A stretch of DNA of 64,000 nt from Nesterenkonia aurantiaca (GCF_004364585.1 NZ_SOAN01000006.1:62001-126000), one strand, 5' to 3'. Positions 26,824 to 36,055 are shown, numbered from the stretch's first letter. Notes: generated by a model not told the origin, from the sequence alone. Numbers and translations are program-made.

Positions 26824-28380
26824 TCAATTGGTGAACAGCTGAGCTCCGTTGATGATCGTGTAGATGAACCCATAGGCGATCGGGGTTCCGACGATGACCC
26901 AGGCGACAGCAACGGGGACCGGGGGCGGTCCGGCAGGTGTCACAGTCGTGTCGCGACTGGGATCCTCCTGCGGCTTCCGGGTGTCGACGCTGTCGGATGA
27001 GGGTGAGTGTTCCACGGAGAATTTTTCCTTGACGGGGCGAACCAGCAGGTTGGCGATGAAGCCGACCGCGAGCAGCCCGACCATCGTGTACAGCGCGGGG
27101 CGGTAGTCCGAGGCGGTCAACGTGCCGGGCTCGCCGCCGGCGGCGTCGAGGAAGCTGTTGACGATCAGCGGTCCGGCGATACCGGCGCAGGCCCAGGCGG
27201 TAAGCAGGCGGCCGTGGATGGCCCCGACCTGCAGAGTGCCGAACAGGTCACGAAGGTAGGCGGGAATCGTGGCGAAGCCGCCTCCGTAGAAGGACAGGAT
27301 CACACCTGCCAGGACGACGAACAGCGCCATGGAGACGTTCCCCCAGGCGGCCAGGGAGAAGTACAGCAGGGCTCCGAGACCCAGGTAGACCATGTAGATC
27401 TGTTTGCGCCCGATCTTGTCCGAGGTCGACGCCCAGATGAACCGTCCCAAGGTGTTGGTCAGGGACAAGAAGGCGACGAATCCGGCGGCAGCGGCCGCTG
27501 CGATCACGGTGCTGCCATCATCACCGCGGAAGAAGTCTCGGACAAAGGCGTTGGCCTGCTCAAGGATGCCGATTCCCGCGGTGACGTTCACGAACAAGAC
27601 AATCCACAGCAGCCAGAACTGCGGGGTCCTGATCGCCATATTTGCCGTCACGTTGCGTTGAGAGATCATCGAGGACTTCTTGGAATTCGAGGGCTCGAAG
27701 CCACTCGGAGCCCAGCCCGCTTCGGGAACGCGGACGATCCAGGCGGCGAAGAGCATCATCACCAGATACAGGCCAGCCAATGTGAGGAAGAGAAAGCCCA
27801 CGGACTGTCCGGAGTGCACTTCGCCGCTCTCCGGAGCTCCGCCGTTGTAGAGGTTCATGAAGAACGTCGAGAGCGGGGAGGCGACCATCGCGCCGACGCC
27901 GAATCCCATGATTGCCATACCGGTGCCCATGCCGGGGCGGTCCGGGAACCATTTGATCAACGTCGAGACCGGAGCGATGTAGCCGATGCCGAGCCCGATG
28001 CCGCCGATGACGCCATAGCCGAGGTAGACCACCCACAGCTGAGATGTGAAGATGCCCACCGAGCCGATCACGAAGCCGGAGACCCAGAAGACGGTGGAGG
28101 CCAGGATGGCGCGGCGAGGGCCGTTGCGGTCCACCCACGTGCCGAACAAGGCCGCTGAAAGGCCGAGCATCACGATCGCCAACGAGAAGATGATGCCGAT
28201 CGCGGTGTGGCTGGCGTCGAAATGCACCTGGATCGCGTCGCGGTACACGCTGCTGGCGTAGACCTGCCCGATGCACATGTGGATAGCCAGCGCCGCAGGC
28301 GGGACGAGCCAGCGACTGAAGCCGGGTTGAGCCGTGACTCTCTGTACGGGACGAGAGCGGGCGGGCGCTGCTGTGGTCAT
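26824..28380 (-). CDS. Oxalate/formate antiporter family (OFA) MFS transporter with fused C-terminal small segment
   Basis: A 518-residue protein with twelve MFS segments. It has the OFA patterns HMCIGQVYASSVY, GIGLGIGYIAPVSTLIKWFPDR and MAIMGFGVGAM. Members exchange oxalate and formate or take up monocarboxylates. After segment twelve a linker of about 50 polar residues leads to an extra hydrophobic helix (AVAWVIVGTPIAYGFIYTI), which resembles the separate MFS small subunit encoded beside some OFA transporters. The ATG at 28380 has AAGGAG upstream. It converges on the formate dehydrogenase-like gene, with which it probably works. Confidence 0.87.
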   Translation of the reverse strand: MTTAAPARSRPVQRVTAQPGFSRWLVPPAALAIHMCIGQVYASSVYRDAIQVHFDASHTAIGIIFSLAIVMLGLSAALFGTWVDRNGPRRAILASTVFWVSGFVIGSVGIFTSQLWVVYLGYGVIGGIGLGIGYIAPVSTLIKWFPDRPGMGTGMAIMGFGVGAMVASPLSTFFMNLYNGGAPESGEVHSGQSVGFLFLTLAGLYLVMMLFAAWIVRVPEAGWAPSGFEPSNSKKSSMISQRNVTANMAIRTPQFWLLWIVLFVNVTAGIGILEQANAFVRDFFRGDDGSTVIAAAAAAGFVAFLSLTNTLGRFIWASTSDKIGRKQIYMVYLGLGALLYFSLAAWGNVSMALFVVLAGVILSFYGGGFATIPAYLRDLFGTLQVGAIHGRLLTAWACAGIAGPLIVNSFLDAAGGEPGTLTASDYRPALYTMVGLLAVGFIANLLVRPVKEKFSVEHSPSSDSVDTRKPQEDPSRDTTVTPAGPPPVPVAVAWVIVGTPIAYGFIYTIINGAQLFTN

Positions 28381-28602
28381 GGCTGATCGACTCCTTGATC
28401 TCGGGTAATGCAGATCACACGCTAGCACCCGGGTCCACTCCCGCCGGACGCGCAGACCTCAGGCAGCGCGAGATCTCGAGCTCTGACCGGCATGTGAACC
28501 ACTCTGGGCGGCTCCATCCTCGCCTGGGGGTCGAACTTCTGGGGCTCCTTCCGCGTGGTGCATCCCCATCGACCTATCCGGTGTCTCCAGCCCGGTCATC
28601 GT

Positions 28603-29712
28603 CTACGGTCGCGGAGCGTCGTCGGGATGCCCCGCGGGCTTCTCCGATTGAGCATCGTTCAGGAGGTGGTCAGGGAGACGACTGCCAGGGGCGCGGCTCC
28701 GGATCTCCAGCAGGGTGCGGGTATGCGTCCAGAGCTCACGGTCCTCCTCCGTGACTGGCTCCCACGGAGGAACGGGGACAGAGGTCCCGTTCTCGTCGCG
28801 GGCGACCATGATGGTGATGCAATTCGTGGTCTGGGTGAGTTCCCCGCCCTTGGGGTCTCCTGAGCGGACCTCCACGGCGATATGCATGCCCTTGTTGCCG
28901 GTGTAGATCAGTCGGGCCTCCACCTCGACGAGGTCCCCGATGTGCACCGGACGTGTGAAGCGGATCCCGCCGGAGAACACCGCCACAGTGTCTCGGCCGC
29001 AATAGCGGGAGGAGCAGAGGTAGGCGGCGGTGTCGATCCACTCCATGACCACGCCTCCGTGGACCTTGCCGCCCCAGTTCACGTCCGTGGGTTCTGCCAG
29101 GAAACGCAGCGTGACGCGTTCGGCGGTGCCTGCGTCCGTGTAGCGCTGGCTCTTCAACGCCGCCGTGATGGCGTCGCGGATGGGGATCCTGGACATGGCG
29201 TAGTCGTGGTCGCGCTTCTGCTCCGGGGTGTGGGGGACGAGTTCCGGCACCGGCGTGGCGTAGCCGTCCGCGTCCACCGCCACGAAGATGACGAGGCAAC
29301 GGGCGCGCTCCTCGAGGTGGCCCGTCTTGGGGTCGCCCGAGCGGACCGTCGTTTGGATATGCATCGAGGTCCGGCCGGTGTAGCGCACGGTGCCGGTGAC
29401 CTCCACCATCTCGCCGACCTGGACCGGATCGTGGAAGTGGATGTTGCCGACGTAGGCGGTCACGCAGTAGCTGCCGGACCAGCCGGTGGCCGCAGCGAAG
29501 GCCGCCTTGTCCACCCATTCCAGGACCCGACCGGCGTCGACGGTCCCGGCCTTGCCGCGGTCCGTGGGCGCGGCAAGGAATCGCAGGGTGACCTCGTGAC
29601 GCTGGCCGCTGCCGCTCGTCCGGGTCGCCATCTCTGAGGGGTCCGCTCCGACCCGCACCGAGCCCGGGTGCGGATCTGTTCCGTCGGGGTTGAGGCTGGG
29701 ATTCGAGCTCAT
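28603..29712 (-). CDS. Acyl-CoA thioesterase, double-hotdog type
   Basis: A 369-residue protein with two hotdog domains in tandem, at about residues 40-160 and 195-320. Both carry the cytosolic acyl-CoA hydrolase pattern. The second has an intact GGKVHGGVVMEWIDTAAYLC, while the first has AGTVDAGRVLEWVDKAAF with Asp in place of the usual His. Such enzymes release free acids from acyl-CoA. One active domain and one structural domain is the likely reading. A 67-base piece of this gene recurs at 24034-24100. Confidence 0.86.
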   Translation of the reverse strand: MSSNPSLNPDGTDPHPGSVRVGADPSEMATRTSGSGQRHEVTLRFLAAPTDRGKAGTVDAGRVLEWVDKAAFAAATGWSGSYCVTAYVGNIHFHDPVQVGEMVEVTGTVRYTGRTSMHIQTTVRSGDPKTGHLEERARCLVIFVAVDADGYATPVPELVPHTPEQKRDHDYAMSRIPIRDAITAALKSQRYTDAGTAERVTLRFLAEPTDVNWGGKVHGGVVMEWIDTAAYLCSSRYCGRDTVAVFSGGIRFTRPVHIGDLVEVEARLIYTGNKGMHIAVEVRSGDPKGGELTQTTNCITIMVARDENGTSVPVPPWEPVTEEDRELWTHTRTLLEIRSRAPGSRLPDHLLNDAQSEKPAGHPDDAPRP

Positions 29713-29879
29713 CTCAGGCCGGTCTCCTGTCCGCGCAGCAGCGCATTGAAGGCCATGACTCCCTCGTCCATAGGCCTGATCTGGAGTCTATTCGTTGCCG
29801 GTTCGATCGTCTCCGGTCCTCGACGCCCGGCGTGCTCCCAGCAGCGTCAGGAGGCACCGGTATGCAGAAATGACCTGAA

Positions 29880-30860
29880 TCAGTAGTAGTACGGGAACTC
29901 GGACCAGTCGGGCTCGCGCTTGGCCAGGAAGGCGTCGCGGCCCTCCACCGCCTCATCGGTCATGTAGCCCATCCGAGTGGCCTCCCCGGCGAACACCTGC
30001 TGGCCGGCGAGGCCGTCGTCGGGGGCGTTGAAGGCGAACTTCAGCATCCGGATGGCCTGCGGGGACTGCCGGGCGATGTCGGTGGCGTAGCCCAGTGCGA
30101 CCTCTTCGAGACGCTCGTGGTCCACGGCCTCGTTGACCGCGCCCACGGCGACCATCTCTTCGGCGGAATGCTCCCGAGCCAGGAAGAAGATCTCCCGGGC
30201 CTTCTTCTGGCCCACCTGGCGGGCCAGCAGGGCCGAGCCGTAGCCGGCGTCGAAGGAGCCCACGGTGGCGTCGGTCTGCTTGAACTTTCCGTGCTGCAGC
30301 GAGGCGATGCTCAGATCGGCCACCACGTGCAGCGAGTGCCCGCCGCCGGCCGCCCAGCCGTTGACCACGGCGATCACCACCTTGGGCATGGTGCGGATCA
30401 GCCGCTGCACCTCCAGGATGTGCAGCCGGCCGGCGCGCGCCGGGTCGATGGTCTCGGCGGTGTCGCCCTCGGCGTAGCGGTACCCGTCGCGGCCGCGGAT
30501 CCGCTGATCCCCGCCGGAGCAGAAGCTGTGCCCGCCGTCCTTGGCGGAGGGGCCGTTGCCGGTGAGCAGCACGGCGCCCACATCGGGGGTCATCCGGGCG
30601 TGGTCCAGCGCGCGGTAGAGCTCATCCACGGTGCCGGGCCGGAACGCGTTGCGCACCTCGGGGCGGTCGAAGGCGATGCGCACCGCCGGCAGATCAGCGG
30701 TGATCGTGCCGGCCTCGTCGCGCTGCACACGCCGGTGGTAGGTGACGTCGGTGAAGTCGAACCCTTCCACGGTGCGCCACTGCCAGGGGTCGAAGATGTC
30801 GGAGACCTTCGTGGGCAGGCTGGGGACGGTCGGGCTGCTGGGGGTATCTGATCCGGTCAC
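29880..30860 (-). CDS. menB: 1,4-Dihydroxy-2-naphthoyl-CoA synthase
   Basis: A 326-residue crotonase-fold enzyme with MenB-specific sequence: an N-terminal WQWRTVEGFDFTDVTYHR, the oxyanion-hole segment GHSFCSGGDQRIRG, NGWAAGGGHSLHVVADL, TDATVGSFDAGYGS and the C-terminal EPDWSEFPYYY. It closes the naphthalene ring of menaquinone. The GTG start at 30860 is supported by TAGACT seven bases upstream (leaderless) and by the MenB N-terminus. It lies 11 kb from menE, separated by accessory genes. Confidence 0.96.
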   Translation of the reverse strand: MTGSDTPSSPTVPSLPTKVSDIFDPWQWRTVEGFDFTDVTYHRRVQRDEAGTITADLPAVRIAFDRPEVRNAFRPGTVDELYRALDHARMTPDVGAVLLTGNGPSAKDGGHSFCSGGDQRIRGRDGYRYAEGDTAETIDPARAGRLHILEVQRLIRTMPKVVIAVVNGWAAGGGHSLHVVADLSIASLQHGKFKQTDATVGSFDAGYGSALLARQVGQKKAREIFFLAREHSAEEMVAVGAVNEAVDHERLEEVALGYATDIARQSPQAIRMLKFAFNAPDDGLAGQQVFAGEATRMGYMTDEAVEGRDAFLAKREPDWSEFPYYY

Positions 30861-31001
30861 AGGCCCGAGTCTACCGAGGAGCCGGGGTCGTCGTCGGGCT
30901 TCGGTTCGACCAGGTTCACGACCCTCTAGGATGTTTTTGGGACAGAGCAGATCTGGATAACCGTCAAAGCCGCTGATCAGGCGGTGCTGGAGAGGCAGAG
31001 C

Positions 31002-31661
31002 ATGAGCGCGAGACGATTCACCGAGGAAGCCTGGGCGAGCACGGAGGAGATCCGTGCGCGGATCGAGACCCTGCCGTTCCTGGAACAGCTCGAGGCCGGG
31101 TCGCTGCCACGGGAGATCTTCGATAACTACATGGGCCAGGACGCGCTGTACCTCACCGAGTACGCCCGGGCGCTCGCCGCCTGTGCCACGCAGTCCACCG
31201 ACCCGGAACACATCATGTTCTGGTCCCGGGCCGCGGCCGGAGCGATCGAGGAGGAGCGCGCGCTGCACTCGACCCACGTGGTCGACTTCTCCGCGGTGGA
31301 TCCCTCACCGACCACCGTGGCCTACACCTCCTACGAGCTGGCCCTGATCTCGGCAGGTTCGCTGCCGGTGCTCGCGGCCTCGGTGCTGCCCTGCTTCTGG
31401 ATCTACGACGACGTCGGCACCCGGCTCAAGGCCAGGGTTGAATCCCTCGAGGAGCACCCCTACGCGGACTGGATCAGCGCCTACGGAGACCCGGAGTTCC
31501 ACGAGCTCACCGAGACGGCGAAACGGGTCGTCGATGAGCTGGCCGCCACGGCCAGCGAGCAGACCCGAGCCGCGATGCACGCCGCCTACCGCCGGGCGAG
31601 TCAGTACGAATGGATGTTCTGGGACTCGGCATACCGGCAGGAACGCTGGCCGGTCGGCTGA
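31002..31661 (+). CDS. tenA: TenA family aminopyrimidine aminohydrolase (thiaminase II)
   Basis: A 219-residue all-helical protein with the TenA pattern: FLEQLEAGSLPREIFDNYMGQDALYL near residue 25, the catalytic Cys in SVLPCFWIYDDVG, and the C-terminal Glu in YEWMFWDSAY. TenA recovers the hydroxymethylpyrimidine part of damaged thiamine. GGAGAGG upstream supports the ATG at 31002. No TPP riboswitch is evident in the 140-base gap to menB. Confidence 0.88.
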   Translation: MSARRFTEEAWASTEEIRARIETLPFLEQLEAGSLPREIFDNYMGQDALYLTEYARALAACATQSTDPEHIMFWSRAAAGAIEEERALHSTHVVDFSAVDPSPTTVAYTSYELALISAGSLPVLAASVLPCFWIYDDVGTRLKARVESLEEHPYADWISAYGDPEFHELTETAKRVVDELAATASEQTRAAMHAAYRRASQYEWMFWDSAYRQERWPVG

Positions 31662-31732
31662 GCGGCCGAGCCGGGGAATTGACGAGCCGATGAGTCGCCG
31701 AGGTGCCGAGTTCTTGACCGAGGGGCCCGAAG

Positions 31733-32767
31733 ATGCGTGAACTGCCCGGGCTCGACGCCCAGGACGAGGCGGCCATCGAGGAGCTTGCGACCTACTACCG
31801 GCATTTCGCCCAGGTGGAGGCGGCCGGGGTCTCACCCCGTTACGCCGACTGGGCCCTCGGGGTGGCGCAGGATGAGGAGCTGCTCTCGCGGCTGGCCCAG
31901 CTCCCAGCCGCCAAGCGGCAGGCCAACCTGCTCTTCGCCGCGGCCCGGCTGCATGGCGTCGAAGCCGCAGCGTGGCCGGAGGCGAACTCACTTATCGGCG
32001 CGCGCTGGTCACAGATCGAGGCCACCATCCGTGAACGCGCCACACAGACCAATGAACCCGGACGGATCGCCACGCTGAATCTGGCCTTCGCGCAGATCCA
32101 GGCGCAGGAGAAGGCCCCGCTGGCGCTGATCGAGGTCGGCGCTTCCGCGGGGCTCTGCCTATACCCCGACGCCTGGCCCGTGCGCTACCGCAGCGAGGAC
32201 GCCACCGAGGTGCTGCTCAGCCCGGCGGAGGACCAGCTGCGCAGCACCGTGGAGCTGACCTGTGAGCTCAGGGGGCTGAAAGCCCCGGAGGTGCTTTCAC
32301 GGGTGGGTCATCGCGCGGGGATCGATCTGAACCCCCTGGACGTCACCGCGCAGGAAGATCTGCGCTGGCTGGAGGTGCTGATCTGGCCCGGCATGGAACA
32401 CCGGATCCCGAGGCTCGCCGCCGGCGCGGCTCTGGTGGCCGCAGACCCGCCGGCGCTGCACACCGGTGACCTCAACGAGCGACTCGCCGAGGTCCTGGCC
32501 CAGGTGCCGGCCTCGATGACCCCGGTGGTCTTCCACACCGCGGTGCTGGCCTACCTGAGCCGGGCCGACCGGCTGCGGTTCCGCCGCCAGGTGGAGGCCG
32601 CGGGCGCCCGATGGGTCAGCAACGAAGGCCTGCAGGTGGTGGAGGGGATCGCGGAGCAGCTCCCGGACGAGACCGACACCGAATCAGGTTTCGTGCTCAG
32701 CCTCGACGGCGAGCCGCTCGCCCGCACCGCCCCGCATGGGCAGTCCGCCCGGGCGCTGCGACGCTGA
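31733..32767 (+). CDS. DUF2332 family protein
   Basis: A 344-residue cytoplasmic protein matching DUF2332: YYRHFAQVEAAGVSPRYADWALGVA at the start, LIEVGASAGLCLYPD (a methyltransferase-like glycine loop), HRAGIDLNPLDV, and FHTAVLAYLSRADR. The family is widespread in actinobacteria and of unknown function; the glycine loop and fold pattern hint at a SAM-binding relative. It follows tenA on the same strand after 71 bases and may share its transcript. Confidence 0.85.
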   Translation: MRELPGLDAQDEAAIEELATYYRHFAQVEAAGVSPRYADWALGVAQDEELLSRLAQLPAAKRQANLLFAAARLHGVEAAAWPEANSLIGARWSQIEATIRERATQTNEPGRIATLNLAFAQIQAQEKAPLALIEVGASAGLCLYPDAWPVRYRSEDATEVLLSPAEDQLRSTVELTCELRGLKAPEVLSRVGHRAGIDLNPLDVTAQEDLRWLEVLIWPGMEHRIPRLAAGAALVAADPPALHTGDLNERLAEVLAQVPASMTPVVFHTAVLAYLSRADRLRFRRQVEAAGARWVSNEGLQVVEGIAEQLPDETDTESGFVLSLDGEPLARTAPHGQSARALRR

Positions 32768-32837
32768 TCAGCTCCTGCCGCTGAGCTGATCCAGCCGATG
32801 AACAGGTCCTGTCGATCAACGAGTCTCGCCGTGGACC

Positions 32838-33704
32838 TCAGCTGGGCTTCTGGACCAAGAAGATCATCTCGGGGGAGTCCTCGGTGAGCTCCTCGCGGTC
32901 CCAGTCGCCCCAGATCTGCACCTCGCGGAACCCGGCGGCGCTCAGCGTCTCGCGCAGCACCGGAAGCGGCCGGTAGCGCAGCGTCTCCTCGGCGAGGATC
33001 TCGCGGGAATCCGGCAGGAGATTATGCGCTCGGGCGGTGATCAGCGCGCCCTCGGCGGGGTCCTCGGTGACCCGCACGATCTCCATCCAGGAGGTGAACT
33101 CGCCACCGTCGGGGTGCGGCTGGGTCTCCCGAGTGGACTCCGGATCCCAGGCGTCGAGCTCCAGCGCCGCCGGATTGCGCACCTCGAAGGCCAGGTGGCC
33201 GCCGGGCTTCAGCGCCCGGAAGGCATGGCCCAGCACGGCCTCCCAGTCGGCGCGAGCCAGGAAGTACTGCGCCACATGGCCCTCCATCACGGCCAGGTCC
33301 GCCGCCTGCGAGGTCAGCTGATCGGCGAAGCCGTGGATCCAGCGCGGCTGCGGGTTCAGCCTCGCCGCGGTACCGGCGCCGCTCCGGGAGCGGGCGACGT
33401 CGATCATCGCCGCCGAAGGGTCCACCCCGGTGACCTCGATGCCGTGCTCGGCCAGCAGGATCCCGAAGACCCCGGTGCCGCAGCCGATGTCGGCCACATG
33501 CTCGGCGCCGAGCTCCTCGGCCAGCTCGAGGTAGAACTCGTGGTCCCAGCCGCCGGAGTTCTCCACGTCATAGATCGCCACCAGCTCCGGGTCGCTCACC
33601 CAGGCGAAGGCCGGATCGACCTCGGGGACTGAGCGCTGGCCGGGACCGACCGGGCTGTCCGGGCTGTCCGAATCGCTGGAGATCGGCGCATCGGCAGCAC
33701 TCAC
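32838..33704 (-). CDS. Class I SAM-dependent methyltransferase
   Basis: A 288-residue protein. An acidic, low-complexity N-terminus of about 35 residues precedes a standard methyltransferase fold: motif I VADIGCGTGVFG, IEVTGVDPSAAMIDVAR, and the post-I region VMEGHVAQYF and LKPGGHLAFEVRN. The substrate is unknown. The GTG start shares four bases (GTGA) with the stop of the oligopeptidase gene, so the two are translationally coupled. Confidence 0.84.
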   Translation of the reverse strand: MSAADAPISSDSDSPDSPVGPGQRSVPEVDPAFAWVSDPELVAIYDVENSGGWDHEFYLELAEELGAEHVADIGCGTGVFGILLAEHGIEVTGVDPSAAMIDVARSRSGAGTAARLNPQPRWIHGFADQLTSQAADLAVMEGHVAQYFLARADWEAVLGHAFRALKPGGHLAFEVRNPAALELDAWDPESTRETQPHPDGGEFTSWMEIVRVTEDPAEGALITARAHNLLPDSREILAEETLRYRPLPVLRETLSAAGFREVQIWGDWDREELTEDSPEMIFLVQKPS

Positions 33705-35998
33705 CGGCGCGGCTCGCTGGCGCTGAGATCCTGACCGGCGCTGAGACCCCGACCGGCGCTGAGATCCTGACCGGCACCGAGGTGATGCGCGATGAACGCG
33801 TAGTCCCAGGCCCGTTCCTTCCAGGTCTCGTACCGACCCGAGGCGCCGCCGTGGCCGCCGTCCATCTCGATCTTCATCACCACCGGGGCTTCGCCGCGCT
33901 GGGCCTCGCGCAGCACCTGCACCCATTTCGCGGGCTCCACGTAGAGCACCCGGGTGTCGTTGAGGCTGGTCACCGCCGCGATCGCCGGGTAAGCCACCTC
34001 TCGCACATTCTCGTACGGCGCGTAGGACTTCATATAGCGGTAGACCTCGGGGTCGGTGATCGGGTTGCCCCACTCCTCCCACTCCAGCGCCGAGAGCGGC
34101 AGCTCCGGGTCCAGGATGGTGGTCAGGTTGTCCACGAAGGGCACCTGGGCCAGGATCGCGACGTACTTCTCCGGGGCGAGGTTGGCCACCGCGCCCATCA
34201 GCAGCCCGCCCGCGGAGCCGCCGAGCGCCGCGACCCGCGCCGGATCCGCCCATCCGGTGCTGATCAGGTGATCGGTGGCGGCGATGAAGTCGGTGAAGGT
34301 GTTGGCCTTCTTCAGCTTCTTGCCGTCCTCGTACCAGCCGCGGCCCAGCTCGCCGCCGCCGCGGACATGCGCGATCGCGAAGACGATCCCGCGATCCAGC
34401 AGCGAGAGCCGCGGGATCCCGAAGCTGGGATCCATGCTCATCTCATAGGAGCCGTAGCCATAGACCAGTGCGGGGTTCGTGCCGTCGGCGGAGACGTCCC
34501 GGTGGTGCAGCACCGTGACCGGGATCTCGATGGCCGAGCCGTCCGCGCGGGTGTCCCCGCTGGGAGCCCAGATCCGGGTGGCGCGGTAGGCGTCGAGGTC
34601 CACGTCGTTGACCGGGGTCTCCCGGCGCAGCACCGGCTCCGCGGTGCGATGCTCGATGTCATAGATCCGGGTCGGGGTCAGCCAGGACTCATACGCCACC
34701 CGGAACAGCGGCGCCTCATACTCCGCGGCGATCACCGCGCAGGTGTAGAGCTCCTCGTCGAAGGCCGGGCCGGGCAGCGTAGAGGTGGGCACCGGTTCGG
34801 CCCCGGCGAGCGCCGCGCGCAGCGCATCCAGGGAAAGCAGCTGGATGGACTCGATGGTGTCCCGGCGGGCGGCGACGATGATCTGCGCGGCTGTGACGCT
34901 CACGCCTTCAAGCTTGACCGTCTCCTCGTGCGGCAGCACCGGCTTGCCCAGGTCCAGCGGCTGGTCACCGCGCGGGTCCTGAGCGGTCAGCGCCGCGGCG
35001 GTGGTCACCGCCAGGGCGTTGTTCGGCCCGGACTGGTTGTGCGTGATCAGCAGCAGCCGCTCGCCGTCGACCTCGATCGGGTCGATGCTGTGCAGCAGCC
35101 TCCGCTCGGCGCCGATCAGGAGCACCGGCTCGGCCTGCGGGTCGGTGACATCCAGCAGCCGGGACTCGTCGTACTCGGAGTTCCCGGAGATGATCACCAG
35201 TTCGCGCTTGTCCGCGGAGAGCCCGACGCCGGTCCAGAGCTGCTCGTCGCTGATCTCCAGGATCAGCCGGTCCTGCTCGGCCGCGGTGCCCAGGGTGTGC
35301 ATGTAGAGCCGGTAGGGCCGCCAGGCCGCATCGGCCACCATGTAGTAGGCCCGGGTTCCGGTGGGCTCCAGCACGGGCCCGCCGTGGACGTTGCTGATCT
35401 CCTCGGGATGGTTCTCCCCGGTCCTCAGGTCGCGGAAGCGCACGGTGTAGTGCTCGTCCCCGGAGGTGTCCTCGGAGTAGGCAAGCAGGGTCCCCTCGGC
35501 GTTCAGCGACATCCCGCCGAGCTGGTAGAACGGATGCTTCGCGGCCTCGGCGTTGGTGTCGAAGAAGGTCTGCTCGCCCTCCAGGGCGACGCCGGCCTCG
35601 ACCTGCGGCGGGGTCCAGGACCCGGGCTCGCCGTCGGGCTGCTCGGCTTCGGTCGCGATCGCACTTGAATCTGCTGCGGGGGCGGCGGGGACCCGGCAGT
35701 ACACCGGGTGCTGCTCACCCTCGATGGTGCGGGTGAAGTACCACCAGTCGCCCCGGCGGGAGGGCACCGAGAGGTCGGTCTCCACGGTGCGGTGCTTGAT
35801 CTCGTTGAAGATGCTCTCGCGCAGCGGCTTCTGCGCCGCGGTCACCGCCTCGGCGTAGGCGTTCTCGGCGTGCAGATGCGCCAGGACCTCGGGGGAGTCC
35901 TTCTCCCGCAGCCATTCGTAGTGATCCACGAAGGTGTCCCCGTGGTGGGTGCGTTCGGTGGGGACCTTCTTGGCCTGCGGGGCGGTGGATTCAGACAT
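33701..35998 (-). CDS. ptrB: Oligopeptidase B (protease II), S9 family
   Basis: A 765-residue protein with a beta-propeller N-domain and C-terminal hydrolase domain. The nucleophile motif GGSAGGLLMG lies near residue 590; SLNDTRVLYVEPAKW carries the Asp and MDGGHGG the His. The pattern YGSYEMSMDPSF and HVRGGGELGRGWYEDG is typical of oligopeptidase B, which cuts short peptides after Arg or Lys in the cytoplasm. The last 20 or so residues are encoded by three 18-bp repeats (AGQDLS-like) and look recently added. TTGAAT six bases before the ATG suggests a leaderless transcript. Confidence 0.93.
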   Translation of the reverse strand: MSESTAPQAKKVPTERTHHGDTFVDHYEWLREKDSPEVLAHLHAENAYAEAVTAAQKPLRESIFNEIKHRTVETDLSVPSRRGDWWYFTRTIEGEQHPVYCRVPAAPAADSSAIATEAEQPDGEPGSWTPPQVEAGVALEGEQTFFDTNAEAAKHPFYQLGGMSLNAEGTLLAYSEDTSGDEHYTVRFRDLRTGENHPEEISNVHGGPVLEPTGTRAYYMVADAAWRPYRLYMHTLGTAAEQDRLILEISDEQLWTGVGLSADKRELVIISGNSEYDESRLLDVTDPQAEPVLLIGAERRLLHSIDPIEVDGERLLLITHNQSGPNNALAVTTAAALTAQDPRGDQPLDLGKPVLPHEETVKLEGVSVTAAQIIVAARRDTIESIQLLSLDALRAALAGAEPVPTSTLPGPAFDEELYTCAVIAAEYEAPLFRVAYESWLTPTRIYDIEHRTAEPVLRRETPVNDVDLDAYRATRIWAPSGDTRADGSAIEIPVTVLHHRDVSADGTNPALVYGYGSYEMSMDPSFGIPRLSLLDRGIVFAIAHVRGGGELGRGWYEDGKKLKKANTFTDFIAATDHLISTGWADPARVAALGGSAGGLLMGAVANLAPEKYVAILAQVPFVDNLTTILDPELPLSALEWEEWGNPITDPEVYRYMKSYAPYENVREVAYPAIAAVTSLNDTRVLYVEPAKWVQVLREAQRGEAPVVMKIEMDGGHGGASGRYETWKERAWDYAFIAHHLGAGQDLSAGRGLSAGQDLSASEPRR
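33719..33775. repeat. 18-bp tandem repeat in the 3' end of the oligopeptidase gene
   Basis: Three units of GCTGAGATCCTGACCGGC, the middle one with two changes, encode the repeated Ser-Ala-Gly-Gln-Asp-Leu tail of the protein. Unit length divides by three, so copy-number change would keep the frame. Confidence 0.8.
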
Positions 35999-36055
35999 GC
36001 GGCCATTCAACCAGACTGCCGGTGCCCGGCTCACGCCGCGCAGCGGGCCCCGGGC

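Noticed and set aside
30861-31001. Possible TPP riboswitch before tenA
   Set aside because: The gap is short and lacks the conserved THI-box sequence; only a normal Shine-Dalgarno site is visible.
33782-35668. A 628-codon plus-strand frame opposite the oligopeptidase gene
   Set aside because: Shadow frame over a protein with complete catalytic motifs; no recognisable domain of its own.
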